Positions 28,772 through 36,923 of a stretch of 64,000 bases of DNA are shown piece by piece. The stretch lies in the NCBI RefSeq assembly GCF_003049685.1, contig NZ_PYSY02000002.1, forward strand, positions 1,525,501 to 1,589,500. The letters run 5' to 3'. The notes under the pieces are model-generated. The model was not told where the DNA came from, ran no database searches, and saw nothing but the letters and a program-made list of their open reading frames with translations. A program made the position numbers and the translations under genes. This DNA is from Brucella pituitosa (GTDB lineage: Bacteria; Pseudomonadota; Alphaproteobacteria; Rhizobiales; Rhizobiaceae). Within the stretch, counting starts at the first letter, position 1. Each line of letters begins with the position of its first letter.

Positions 28772-30622
28772 CTATTCAGCGGCAACTGCGGCCGAGGCCG
28801 TTCCTTCATCGACATTGGCAACCGCATCGATGCTGTCGCCCGCTTTGTCAATACGCTGACCTTCGCGTTGTGGTTTAACCAGAGGCTCAGGCGTGACGGG
28901 CTTGTTGAAGAGCAGATGCCGTCCTGCCATGATTCCTTCCGACGCTTGTACGTGCAAACGATCTTCATCGCGCTGACGCACATCTTCGCGGATGGCATAG
29001 GCGTTGGCTTCCGAAAGCCCCAGACCTTCGAGCGTGCGCTGACCGAACAGAAGACCGGATTCGAAAGTTTCACGCAGTTCATATTCAACACCTTGAGCGC
29101 GAAGTTGCAGCGTATGTTCACGATCATAGGAACGCACAAAAAGACGTACGTCGGGAAATTCCGACTGGATCAGATTAACGATCCGGTTGGTGATTTCCTT
29201 CTTATGCGTGCACACGGCGACAATTTTGGCTTTGCGGATGCCCGCAGCTTCGAGCACGTCCTTGCGCGTGCCTTCGCCGAAATAGATGCGGAAACCGAAT
29301 TTTCCGGCTGCACGCACGCGGTTAGGTGAGTTGTCGATCACCGTCACATCAATGCCACCGGCGAGCAGGATCTGAGCGGAAATTTGTCCGTAACGCGAAA
29401 AGCCGATCATCAGAACATCTGCGCCAGCGCCTTCGAAGTTTTCTTCGATGACGTCTTCGGTCTTGTCTTTGATCAGCAGCTTTGAGCCAATGGCTACAGA
29501 AAGCGGTGTCAGTGCCATCGAAACTGTGACGGCGGCGACAAGCTCTGAGCTTAACGCGCTTGAAATGACAGCAGCGGCAGCAGCTGCGGAAAACAGCACA
29601 AACGCAAACTCGCCGCCCTGTGGAAGCAGAAATGCAACGCGGATTGAATCATTATGGTTCGAGCGGAAGATGCGGCACAGCACATAGATAATCGCCGCCT
29701 TGACGATCATGAAGATCGGCACCGCCATCAGAATGGTCTGCCAGTATTGCAGGATCACAGTCAGATTGAGCGAAAGCCCGACAGCCACGAAAAACAGGCC
29801 GAGGAAAATTCCGCGGAAAGGTTCGATATCTGCTTCAAGCTCATGTCTGTAAGACGATTCGGCCAGCAGCACGCCTGCAATGAATGCACCCATTGCCATG
29901 GATAGCCCTGCTGCCTGTAAAAGACTGGCTGAACCCAGCACCACAAAAAGGGCAGCGGCGATCATCACTTCACGTGCGCCGGTATTGGCAATGATACGGA
30001 ACATCGGATTGATGAGATAGCGTCCGGCAATCACCAGTGCGATAATCGCGGCAATGGCTGTCGCCAGATGAAAGCCCGCACTGGCCTGTGAAGGTTCATT
30101 GGGAGACAGTGCCGGAATGATTGCCAGAATAGGAACAATGGCGAGGTCCTGAAACAGCAGGATAGCGAAGGCACGCTGCCCGTGCTTCTGGTTAGTCTCC
30201 GCGCGATCTTCCAACACCTGCATGGCAAATGCCGTTGAGGACAGCGCCAGGCCGAAGCCGATGATGATTGCCGCATTCGTCTCCAGCCCGGCAAGATAGA
30301 CGCCCAGGGCTGCCAATGCCGAGCCTGTAAGCAAGACTTGAGCAGCACCCAGGCCGAAAATTGCATGGCGCAACGACCAGAGCCGCGATGGCTTCAGTTC
30401 AAGTCCGATTATAAACAATAGGAAGACGACGCCGAGCTCCGAAAAATGCAGCAGTTCCTCGCCTTCCGAGATAAGGCGTGCAACGGGACCGATCGCAATT
30501 CCGGCGGCGAGATAGCCCAGAACGGTGCCAAGGCCAAGGCGTTTGAATAAGGGCGCAGCGATGATCGCACCACCCAGAATCATCAGCGCCTGTAAGTAAA
30601 GACTTCCGCCAGTTGCGACCAT
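28772..30622 (-). CDS. Kef/CPA2-type potassium or cation/proton antiporter
   Basis: A 616-residue inner-membrane protein. The first part is a CPA2 exchanger with about twelve membrane segments (LGYLAAGIAIGP; ELGVVFLLFIIGLELKPSRLW; ALSSTAFAMQVLED; LLFQDLAIVPILA). The second part is a TrkA-N domain with a nucleotide-binding fold (VLMIGFSRYGQISAQILLAGGIDVTVID) and a short acidic end. Such proteins exchange potassium for protons under electrophile stress; no separate KefF/KefG subunit is seen. Start at ATG 30622 (MVATGGSLYLQAL); a longer reading from 30748 gives an implausible head. Confidence 0.9.
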   Translation of the reverse strand: MVATGGSLYLQALMILGGAIIAAPLFKRLGLGTVLGYLAAGIAIGPVARLISEGEELLHFSELGVVFLLFIIGLELKPSRLWSLRHAIFGLGAAQVLLTGSALAALGVYLAGLETNAAIIIGFGLALSSTAFAMQVLEDRAETNQKHGQRAFAILLFQDLAIVPILAIIPALSPNEPSQASAGFHLATAIAAIIALVIAGRYLINPMFRIIANTGAREVMIAAALFVVLGSASLLQAAGLSMAMGAFIAGVLLAESSYRHELEADIEPFRGIFLGLFFVAVGLSLNLTVILQYWQTILMAVPIFMIVKAAIIYVLCRIFRSNHNDSIRVAFLLPQGGEFAFVLFSAAAAAAVISSALSSELVAAVTVSMALTPLSVAIGSKLLIKDKTEDVIEENFEGAGADVLMIGFSRYGQISAQILLAGGIDVTVIDNSPNRVRAAGKFGFRIYFGEGTRKDVLEAAGIRKAKIVAVCTHKKEITNRIVNLIQSEFPDVRLFVRSYDREHTLQLRAQGVEYELRETFESGLLFGQRTLEGLGLSEANAYAIREDVRQRDEDRLHVQASEGIMAGRHLLFNKPVTPEPLVKPQREGQRIDKAGDSIDAVANVDEGTASAAVAAE

Positions 30623-30823
30623 GTTGTGCTCTTGAAATGTGAAGAATGTGGCAGGCTTGCCTTGAAGCCCCCGGATTTCGGCAATATAGAAACAAGATAT
30701 GGCTCTAATCAGCCCGATGTCGAATAATTTGACGATATTTTTTCGCAAATTCCCATTACGGTTGGTTATATCTCGTGGTTGCCAGTTTGGTGCCGTTTTG
30801 CCCCTATAGTCTTGGATTATGTA

Positions 30824-32167
30824 ATGATTTCAGATAATTCGTCGGAGAAACTGGTTGATCGCGCAGCGCAGCTGGTGGCTGCTGCAAAGCGTGCGGGGGC
30901 CGATCATGCTGACGCGGTTGTGATCCGAGCGCGCTCGGTCAGCGTCTCTGTTCGGCTTGGCAAGGTTGAGGGAACCGAATCGTCCGAGAGTGATGATTTT
31001 TCTCTTCGGGTGTTCGTTGGGCGACGTATCGCCAGTGTTTCTGCCAATGCTGGAAGCGATCCCAACAAATTAGCTGAGCGTGCGGTTGCCATGGCGCGGG
31101 TTGCTCCGGAAGATCCGTATGAGCAACTGGCCGATCCGGCTTTGCTGGTGAAAGCGCCCCGCGATCTCGATCTCTTCGATGCGATTGAAATCGATACGGC
31201 GCGTCTTACCGAAGACGCACTGGCCACGGAAGCTGCGGCACGTGCTGTGCAAGGTGTGAGCAACTCCGGCGGTGCAGGTGCTTCACGCAGCATGGGTGGT
31301 CTGGTGCTGGTCACATCATCGGGCTTTTCGGGTGAGTATGCTGCAACGCGTTTCGGTCGTTCGGTGTCTGCAATTGCAGGCGAGGGGACCAAGATGGAGC
31401 GCGATTATGATTTCAGCTCACGCCTTCATTTTGCGGATCTCGACACACCTGAAAATATCGGCAGACGCGCCGGTGAGCGTGCCGTGCGTCGTCTGGGTGC
31501 ACGCCAAGCCAAGACGGGTCCGGTTACGGTCGTTTTTGATCCACGTCTGGCGCGGGGCATTGCGGGTCATCTCGCAAGCGCAGTCAATGGCGCCTCTGTT
31601 GCACGCAAGACCAGTTTTCTGCGCGACAGCCTTGGCAAACAGATTTTGAAGGCCGGGATCAATGTTACCGACGACCCATTGCGCATTCGTGGATCATCGT
31701 CGCGTCCATTTGATGGCGAGGGCATCGAAGGCCAGCCTCTGACAATGGTTGAAAATGGCGTGTTGCAGCAATGGCTTCTGTCAGGTTCGAGTGCACGGGA
31801 ACTGGGGTTGATTGGCAATGGACGCGGTGTGCGTTCAGGTTCAGGTGTCTCACCAGCTTCAACCAACTTTGCTATTGAACCGGGGGTGGAAACACCGGAA
31901 TCACTGATCCGTTCCGTCGGTACTGGTTTTTACGTGACGGAAGTATTCGGGCAGGGTGTTGATATGATCACGGGTCAATATAGCCGTGGTGCTTCCGGGT
32001 TCTGGATTGAAAACGGGGAGCTTGCATATCCTGTGAGTGAGGTGACGATTGCCTCTAACCTCAGGGACATGTTCCTCAATATGACGCCTGCTTCCGATAT
32101 TGACCGGAATTTTGGCATGACGGCTCCAACACTTGTGATTGAAGGCATGACCCTTGCCGGAAATTGA
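30824..32167 (+). CDS. pmbA: TldE/PmbA family metalloprotease subunit
   Basis: A 447-residue protein of the TldD/PmbA family. TldD-TldE heterodimers cleave small peptides, such as microcin precursors and the CcdA antitoxin. Recognisable parts are RARSVSVSVRLGKVEGTESSES, the central RRLGARQAKTGPVTVVFDPRLARGI and the late GVRSGSGVSPASTNFAIEPG and SRGASGFWIENGELAYPVSEVTI. The HExxxH zinc motif of TldD is absent, as expected for the PmbA side. Start at ATG 30824. The next gene overlaps its end by 14 bp. Confidence 0.9.
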   Translation: MISDNSSEKLVDRAAQLVAAAKRAGADHADAVVIRARSVSVSVRLGKVEGTESSESDDFSLRVFVGRRIASVSANAGSDPNKLAERAVAMARVAPEDPYEQLADPALLVKAPRDLDLFDAIEIDTARLTEDALATEAAARAVQGVSNSGGAGASRSMGGLVLVTSSGFSGEYAATRFGRSVSAIAGEGTKMERDYDFSSRLHFADLDTPENIGRRAGERAVRRLGARQAKTGPVTVVFDPRLARGIAGHLASAVNGASVARKTSFLRDSLGKQILKAGINVTDDPLRIRGSSSRPFDGEGIEGQPLTMVENGVLQQWLLSGSSARELGLIGNGRGVRSGSGVSPASTNFAIEPGVETPESLIRSVGTGFYVTEVFGQGVDMITGQYSRGASGFWIENGELAYPVSEVTIASNLRDMFLNMTPASDIDRNFGMTAPTLVIEGMTLAGN

Positions 32168-32963
32168 GAAACGCAAAGATATCCAGAACGAGCTTGAACT
32201 TCTGCGCAATGCAGCATGTGAGGCTGGCCGTATCGCTATGCGCTATTTCGGCCAATCGCCGGAAGTCTGGTTGAAGGATGGACAGTCGCCCGTCAGTGAA
32301 GCCGATTTCGCGGTCGATAACTATCTGAAGGAAGTGCTGCTTGATGCACGGCCCGATTATGGCTGGATTTCGGAAGAAACGACGGATGACAGAGCGGCAG
32401 CCCAGCGCCGTCGCGCGTTTGTTATCGATCCTATTGACGGTACACGCGGCTTTATTAATGGCCAGTCCCAGTGGTGCGTGAGCGTGGCTATTGTGGAAGA
32501 CGGCAAACCGATTGCCGGTGTTTTGCAATGTCCTGTGGTCAACGAAGTTATTGAGGCAGGAAAAGGTTTTGGTGCATCGCAAAATGGCATGCCCATTCAA
32601 ACCCGCTTGCCTCCACCGGGTGAAAAAATCTCGATGGCTTCGGCAAAGCGAATGGTCGATGTTTTGCCTGAAGGCTGGCGCGACCGTGTGACGGTGCACC
32701 CTTATGTGCCATCGCTCGCCTATCGTATTGCAATGGTGGCACGTGGTGATATTGCCGGCACCTTCATTCGGCCAAATTCGCATGATTGGGACTTGGCCGC
32801 AGCCGATCTCATCCTGAGTGAGTCGGGCGGAGCGCTCTTGACCCAGGACGCTCAGCCTCTCATTTATGGTGGACCTACACTGCAACATGGTGCGCTGGTT
32901 GCTTCCAGTGGAAACCTCCTGCAGGAAATGTTGAGTGTTGTCGCGGACTGGCCATTGAGTTAA
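32154..32963 (+). CDS. inositol monophosphatase family protein (CysQ/IMPase-like)
   Basis: A 269-residue magnesium-dependent phosphatase, starting at TTG 32154 with GAAGG eight bases before it. Metal-binding motifs are EETTDD, DPIDGTRGFI and HDWDLAAADLIL. Members act on 3'-phosphoadenosine 5'-phosphate or inositol phosphates, and which of these applies is not clear. It sits between pmbA and a run of lipopolysaccharide genes, an arrangement repeated in related Rhizobiales as far as I know. No ATG fits the family start, so the rare start codon is likely real. Confidence 0.88.
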   Translation: MPEIEKRKDIQNELELLRNAACEAGRIAMRYFGQSPEVWLKDGQSPVSEADFAVDNYLKEVLLDARPDYGWISEETTDDRAAAQRRRAFVIDPIDGTRGFINGQSQWCVSVAIVEDGKPIAGVLQCPVVNEVIEAGKGFGASQNGMPIQTRLPPPGEKISMASAKRMVDVLPEGWRDRVTVHPYVPSLAYRIAMVARGDIAGTFIRPNSHDWDLAAADLILSESGGALLTQDAQPLIYGGPTLQHGALVASSGNLLQEMLSVVADWPLS

Positions 32964-32964
32964 T

Positions 32965-33045
32965 CATGCTGCGAACCGGAATAAGTGCATCCCGAAACGT
33001 GTGAAGCGGTTTCAGGGCTAAGATGTGCGTTAGATAAACATGTTG
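32965..33045. repeat. degenerate intergenic repeat, copy E
   Basis: The stretch contains GCGAACCGGAATAAGTGCAT, CCCGAAACGTGTGAAGCGG and TTTCAGGGCTAAGATGTGCG, reading on the reverse strand like the common Rhizobiales repeat with a TTTCGGG / CCCGAAA core. It is imperfect. It fills the gap before the DUF4170 gene. Confidence 0.5.
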
Positions 33046-33101
33046 AGATGCGCGATTTGATTTTGTCAGGTCGAACGCGTTTTTGTTCAAGGGATATTGT
33101 C

Positions 33102-33353
33102 ATGAGTGCCGAAGGCGACAAAAAGCAGCTTCTTCATCTGGTATTTGGCGGTGAGCTGAAAAAGCTCGGAACCATCCAGTTTCGCGATCTCGATAACCTC
33201 GATGTCGTTGGCATCTATCCTGATTATGAGACTGCCAAGACGGCTTGGAAGTCCAAGGCGCAACAGACAGTCGATAACGCGCATATGCGCTATTTCATTG
33301 TGCATCTGCATCGCTTGCTTGATCCGGAAGGCGTGGACCTGAAGGCGGAATAA
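33102..33353 (+). CDS. DUF4170 family protein
   Basis: An 83-residue protein of unknown function. The family signature runs through LLHLVFGGELKKLG, VVGIYPDYETAKTAWKSKAQ and HMRYFIVHLHRLLDPE. Start at ATG 33102 (MSAEGDKKQ), with AAGGG upstream; a longer frame from 32985 reads through the repeat and is rejected. It stands 30 bp before the DUF374 gene at the head of the lipid A/Kdo cluster, so a role tied to the envelope is possible but unproven. Confidence 0.85.
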   Translation: MSAEGDKKQLLHLVFGGELKKLGTIQFRDLDNLDVVGIYPDYETAKTAWKSKAQQTVDNAHMRYFIVHLHRLLDPEGVDLKAE

Positions 33354-33383
33354 GCGCTTTTGTCTGCTTCGCACAAAGATCAG

Positions 33384-34160
33384 ATGGCAAAGGAAAAAAG
33401 CGTATCGAAAGCCGATGCGCGCAGCCGCTCGGATGGATTTGCCAAGCGTATGTGGCGCCGCATTCGCGGGCCACTTGCGCGTTCGGCTTTCTTACAATCC
33501 GTGCTGGTGCAGTTGATTTCCAGCTATCTGAAATTTGTGCATCTGACTAATCCACGTCTCAAGGGATCTGCTGATATCAAGACCCTTTTGCGCGAAAACA
33601 GTCCCTCAATCATAACGTTCTGGCACGGCCAGCACATTATGGCTGCGGTGGTGCGTCCGCATGATCTGGAAGTTGTGGCCATGTTTTCGCGCAGTGCCGA
33701 TGCGGAACTCAATGCACGCATTGCCGAGAAGTTTGGTTTCATCACAGTGCGTGGCTCTGGTGGGCGTGGTGAAGGCAATTCTGCCAGAAAAGGTGGAGCG
33801 CGTGCGCTTTTAACGTTGAAGAATGCCCTGAAAAAGGGACAGTCGGCATCGATGATTGCTGATATTGCCCATGGCAAAGCGCGTGAAGCGGGCGAAGGAA
33901 TTATTTTGCTGGCCAAATTATCGGGTCGACCAATTATGCCTTTTGCGTATGCTTTTTCGCGGAATCATGTTTTGCATAAGACATGGGACAAGACCACAAT
34001 TCCGTTGCCATTCGGCCGCTCGATAATTGTCTGCGGAGAGCCGGTCTGGGTGGATGAAAATGCCGATGAGGCACAACTGGAAGAAAAGCGCATGGAATTG
34101 ACGCGCCAACTCAATGAGGCGACGACCAAGGCTTATGCGGCGTTGGAGGTAGGCAAATGA
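33384..34160 (+). CDS. DUF374 family acyltransferase-like protein
   Basis: A 258-residue protein of the lysophospholipid acyltransferase superfamily. FWHGQHIMAAVVRPHDLEV carries the family's His motif, and SIITFWHGQ, FGFITVRGSGGRGEGNSARKGG and SMIADIAHGKAREAGEGIILLAKLSG follow the DUF374 pattern. It lies directly before waaA, with a 4-bp overlap, which suggests a step in lipid A or inner-core building or in outer-membrane lipid handling; the reaction is unknown. Start at ATG 33384 (MAKEKS) has a weak binding site; TTG 33360 would add eight residues. Confidence 0.83.
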   Translation: MAKEKSVSKADARSRSDGFAKRMWRRIRGPLARSAFLQSVLVQLISSYLKFVHLTNPRLKGSADIKTLLRENSPSIITFWHGQHIMAAVVRPHDLEVVAMFSRSADAELNARIAEKFGFITVRGSGGRGEGNSARKGGARALLTLKNALKKGQSASMIADIAHGKAREAGEGIILLAKLSGRPIMPFAYAFSRNHVLHKTWDKTTIPLPFGRSIIVCGEPVWVDENADEAQLEEKRMELTRQLNEATTKAYAALEVGK

Positions 34161-35497
34161 GTGAACGTTGGGCACGAAACATGTTGTCGGCCTATCGTAT
34201 GCTCGGCTCTGCAGCCTATCCCTTCATTGGCGCTTACATTTCCTATCGTGCATCGCGTGGCAAGGAAGAACGCGTCCGGCGCGGTGAGCGCTACGGGAAA
34301 ACCTCGATAGCGCGCCCACAAGGTCCTGTTATATGGGCTCATGCTGCAAGCGTTGGGGAATCGGTTGCCATTGCGCCGCTGATCGAAAGCATTGCAGCCA
34401 CTGGTATCCACATTGTTATGACAACCGGAACAGTGACATCGGCGAAACTCGTTGCCGATCAGCTGGGCAATCAGGTTATCCATCAATATGCGCCGCTTGA
34501 TCTGCAACCGGCTGTCAATAATTTCCTTGATCACTGGAAGCCGGATCTGGCGATAGGCTGTGAATCCGAGATTTGGCCAGCCACCGTGCTTTCGCTCGGC
34601 GCGCGGCATATTCCGCATGTGCTGGTCAATGGGCGTCTGTCTGATCGCTCTTTTGCCTCATGGCAGAAACGTCCTGAACTGGCGGAAGCGCTGTTTGAAA
34701 ACTTCGCGCATGTGATTGCGCAGTCCGAGCTGGATGGCGATCGATTTCGGGCTCTTGGGGCAAGGCCGGTCAGCGTTTCAGGTAATCTCAAGGTTGATAC
34801 GGCTCCGGCACCGGCCGATCCGCAGGCGCTGGCAACCATGCAGCGCCAAATTGCCGGACGTCGTACATGGGCTGCAATCTCTACCCACGATGGTGAAGAA
34901 GAGATAGCGGCAGAAGTGCATCAGATGCTGAAGGTACGTTATCCGCGTCTGGTCACAATCATCGTTCCGCGTCATCCAAACCGCGCTCCCGCCATTGAAG
35001 CCATGCTTGGCGAAAAGGGATTGAAGGTGGCTGCACGCAGCCGCGGAGACGTTATTGAAGCGGATACCGATATTCTGCTTGGTGATACGATTGGCGAGAT
35101 GGGGCTTTATCTCCAGCTCACCGAGATCGCCTTCATTGGCAATTCACTGACCAAGGAAGGCGGGCATAACCCGCTTGAACCGGCCATGATGGGCACAGCA
35201 GTTCTGACGGGCAAGAATGTCCAGAATTTCCGTGAATCCTTCCAGCGGCTTATAAAGAATGGCGGCGCGCGCGTAGTGAAGGATCGCAACATGCTCGCTG
35301 GCGCGATCAATTTTCTCTTCAATAATCCGCAGCATCTGCGCGCGATGATCACTGCCGGTGCAAATACGGTAAAGGATATGCGCGGCGCGCTGGATCGCAC
35401 ATTGAATTCGCTCGAGCCATTCATTCAACCGCTGGTCTTGCAGGCGCAGTTGCCGGGGAATCGCAACGAAGCGACCTTTATCAACGGCGGTGTCTGA
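34157..35497 (+). CDS. waaA: Kdo transferase
   Basis: A 446-residue GT30 glycosyltransferase (WaaA/KdtA) that adds Kdo residues from CMP-Kdo to lipid IVA at the inner membrane. An N-terminal membrane anchor is followed by WAHAASVGESVAIAPLIE (catalytic Glu region), PHVLVNGRLSDRSFASW, the nucleotide-binding TWAAISTHDGEEEI and the C-terminal EIAFIGNSLTKEGGHNPLEPA. It overlaps the DUF374 gene by 4 bp, and lpxK starts at the base after its stop, so three steps of lipid A biosynthesis are one operon. Confidence 0.97.
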   Translation: MSERWARNMLSAYRMLGSAAYPFIGAYISYRASRGKEERVRRGERYGKTSIARPQGPVIWAHAASVGESVAIAPLIESIAATGIHIVMTTGTVTSAKLVADQLGNQVIHQYAPLDLQPAVNNFLDHWKPDLAIGCESEIWPATVLSLGARHIPHVLVNGRLSDRSFASWQKRPELAEALFENFAHVIAQSELDGDRFRALGARPVSVSGNLKVDTAPAPADPQALATMQRQIAGRRTWAAISTHDGEEEIAAEVHQMLKVRYPRLVTIIVPRHPNRAPAIEAMLGEKGLKVAARSRGDVIEADTDILLGDTIGEMGLYLQLTEIAFIGNSLTKEGGHNPLEPAMMGTAVLTGKNVQNFRESFQRLIKNGGARVVKDRNMLAGAINFLFNNPQHLRAMITAGANTVKDMRGALDRTLNSLEPFIQPLVLQAQLPGNRNEATFINGGV

Positions 35498-36559
35498 ATG
35501 GCGAGCGAGGCGCCACCCTTCTGGTGGGAAAAGCCTGACTGGCGTGCTTACGGGCTTGCACCTCTCTCATGGGTCTATGGTGCTGTTGCTGGCCGACGGC
35601 TTCTCAAAGCGGAGCCGCCCAAAATAGCGGCCCCTGTTCTCTGCATCGGTAATTTTACTGTTGGTGGCGCAGGCAAAACCCCGACTGCGATTGCCTTTGC
35701 AAAGGCTGCCAAGGCACGCGGCTTACAGCCCGGTATTGTTTCACGCGGTTATGGCGGCAATTACAAAGGTTTGCATATTGTCGATCCGTCCATTGACAGC
35801 GCCCGTCATGTGGGCGACGAGCCGCTGCTGCTTGCGCGTCACGCACCGGTCGCGCTTTGCCCGGATCGCCTGAAGTCTGCATTGAAACTACGCCAGCGCG
35901 GTTGCGACTTTATCATCATGGATGATGGTTTCCAGAGCGCACGGCTGTATGCCGATTTTTCACTGCTGGTGGTTGATTCGACACGTGGCGTAGGCAACGG
36001 TCGGGTGATTCCCGCAGGCCCCTTGCGCGCACCATTGACTGACCAGATGCGCAAGACTGATGCTCTGCTGCGCATTGGCAAGGGCAGTGCTGCCGATTTC
36101 GTGGTGCGGCAGGCATCGCGTGCCGGACGCGCCATTTACGAGGCAAAACTGGTGCCTTCGTCTTCTTCAGCTGTTGCAGGCAATCGCTGGCTGGCATTTG
36201 CGGGAATTGGCAACCCTGCCAAGTTCTTTGCAAGTGTGCGGGAGGCTGGCGGTGAGATTGTAGAAAGTCAAACCTTCCCGGACCACTATAGCTATCAGCC
36301 CGATGATATTCGCAAACTTATTGAAACAGCGAACCGGCTTGGAACGGGTCTTATTACGACTGCCAAGGACCATGTTCGTCTTGTGACTATGAGTGACGTG
36401 CCGAGTGAGTTTATGCGCGAACTGGCCGTACTCGATGTTGATTTGCAATTTGAGCGCAAGGACGCGCTGGGCCATATTCTCGATATGGCGGTCGAGCGGT
36501 ACAAAGTCCGCTCATTGTCAGCCTCTAAGCCTTCTTGCGGCTCCGCAATTCCGGATTGA
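35498..36559 (+). CDS. lpxK: tetraacyldisaccharide 4'-kinase
   Basis: A 353-residue inner-membrane kinase that adds the 4'-phosphate in lipid A synthesis. The N-terminal part PPFWWEKPDWRAYGLAPLSWVYG is the family's membrane helix, followed by the P-loop GNFTVGGAGKTPTAIAFAKAA, VSRGYGGNYKG and DVGDEPLLLARHAPV-like segments, then MDDGFQSARLYADFSLLVVD. Complete in length. Its last 35 bp overlap the end of the DUF2093 gene on the other strand. Confidence 0.97.
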   Translation: MASEAPPFWWEKPDWRAYGLAPLSWVYGAVAGRRLLKAEPPKIAAPVLCIGNFTVGGAGKTPTAIAFAKAAKARGLQPGIVSRGYGGNYKGLHIVDPSIDSARHVGDEPLLLARHAPVALCPDRLKSALKLRQRGCDFIIMDDGFQSARLYADFSLLVVDSTRGVGNGRVIPAGPLRAPLTDQMRKTDALLRIGKGSAADFVVRQASRAGRAIYEAKLVPSSSSAVAGNRWLAFAGIGNPAKFFASVREAGGEIVESQTFPDHYSYQPDDIRKLIETANRLGTGLITTAKDHVRLVTMSDVPSEFMRELAVLDVDLQFERKDALGHILDMAVERYKVRSLSASKPSCGSAIPD

Positions 36560-36761
36560 GTGCAAGTTCGCGTTCGTAGGAAATCAACCCCGACGCATAG
36601 GCTTCCTGGCGCGCAACACTCCAGTATTTCAGCTCGTCGAGCGGAATAGGTGCGCCTGTCACGGCACACAGGACAAAAGAGCCGTGCTTTACGATTTCAA
36701 AATCGCCGTCGAGATAACGCAGGACAGCTTCTGATGAGCGAGGTGATTCAAATTTGTTCAT
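36525..36761 (-). CDS. DUF2093 family protein
   Basis: A 78-residue protein: MNKFESPRSSEAVLRYLDGDFEIVKHGSFVLCAVTG..., with VLRYLDGDFEIVKHGSFVLCAVTG and IPLDELKYWSVARQEAY typical of DUF2093, found in alphaproteobacteria. The function is not known. It is convergent with lpxK and overlaps its end by 35 bp. Confidence 0.85.
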   Translation of the reverse strand: MNKFESPRSSEAVLRYLDGDFEIVKHGSFVLCAVTGAPIPLDELKYWSVARQEAYASGLISYERELALNPELRSRKKA

Positions 36762-36810
36762 TGTGTAATTCCTTGATACCAGAATCTATCAAGCAGCGAA
36801 TGCTTCGTCC

Positions 36811-36916
36811 AGAGCGTGTCGCGTTTAATCGCACCCATGGCGCTCGCTCTAGATTCTTTTAATTGTCGCATGTTCGCGAACGTTAAATGAATCCATTTAA
36901 CTGCGACATGCTTGAG
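36811..36916. repeat. intergenic palindromic repeat, copy F
   Basis: AGAGCGTGTCGCGTTTAATC ... CGCTCGCTCTAGATTCTTTT, then TGTCGCATG (36864-36872) ... CATTTAACTGCGACATG with GTTAAATG / CATTTAAC inverted copies. It has the same parts as copy A (AGAGC hairpin, T-rich arm, long inverted repeat) with different arm sequence, between the DUF2093 gene and mutL. Confidence 0.72.
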
Positions 36917-36923
36917 CCTATGG

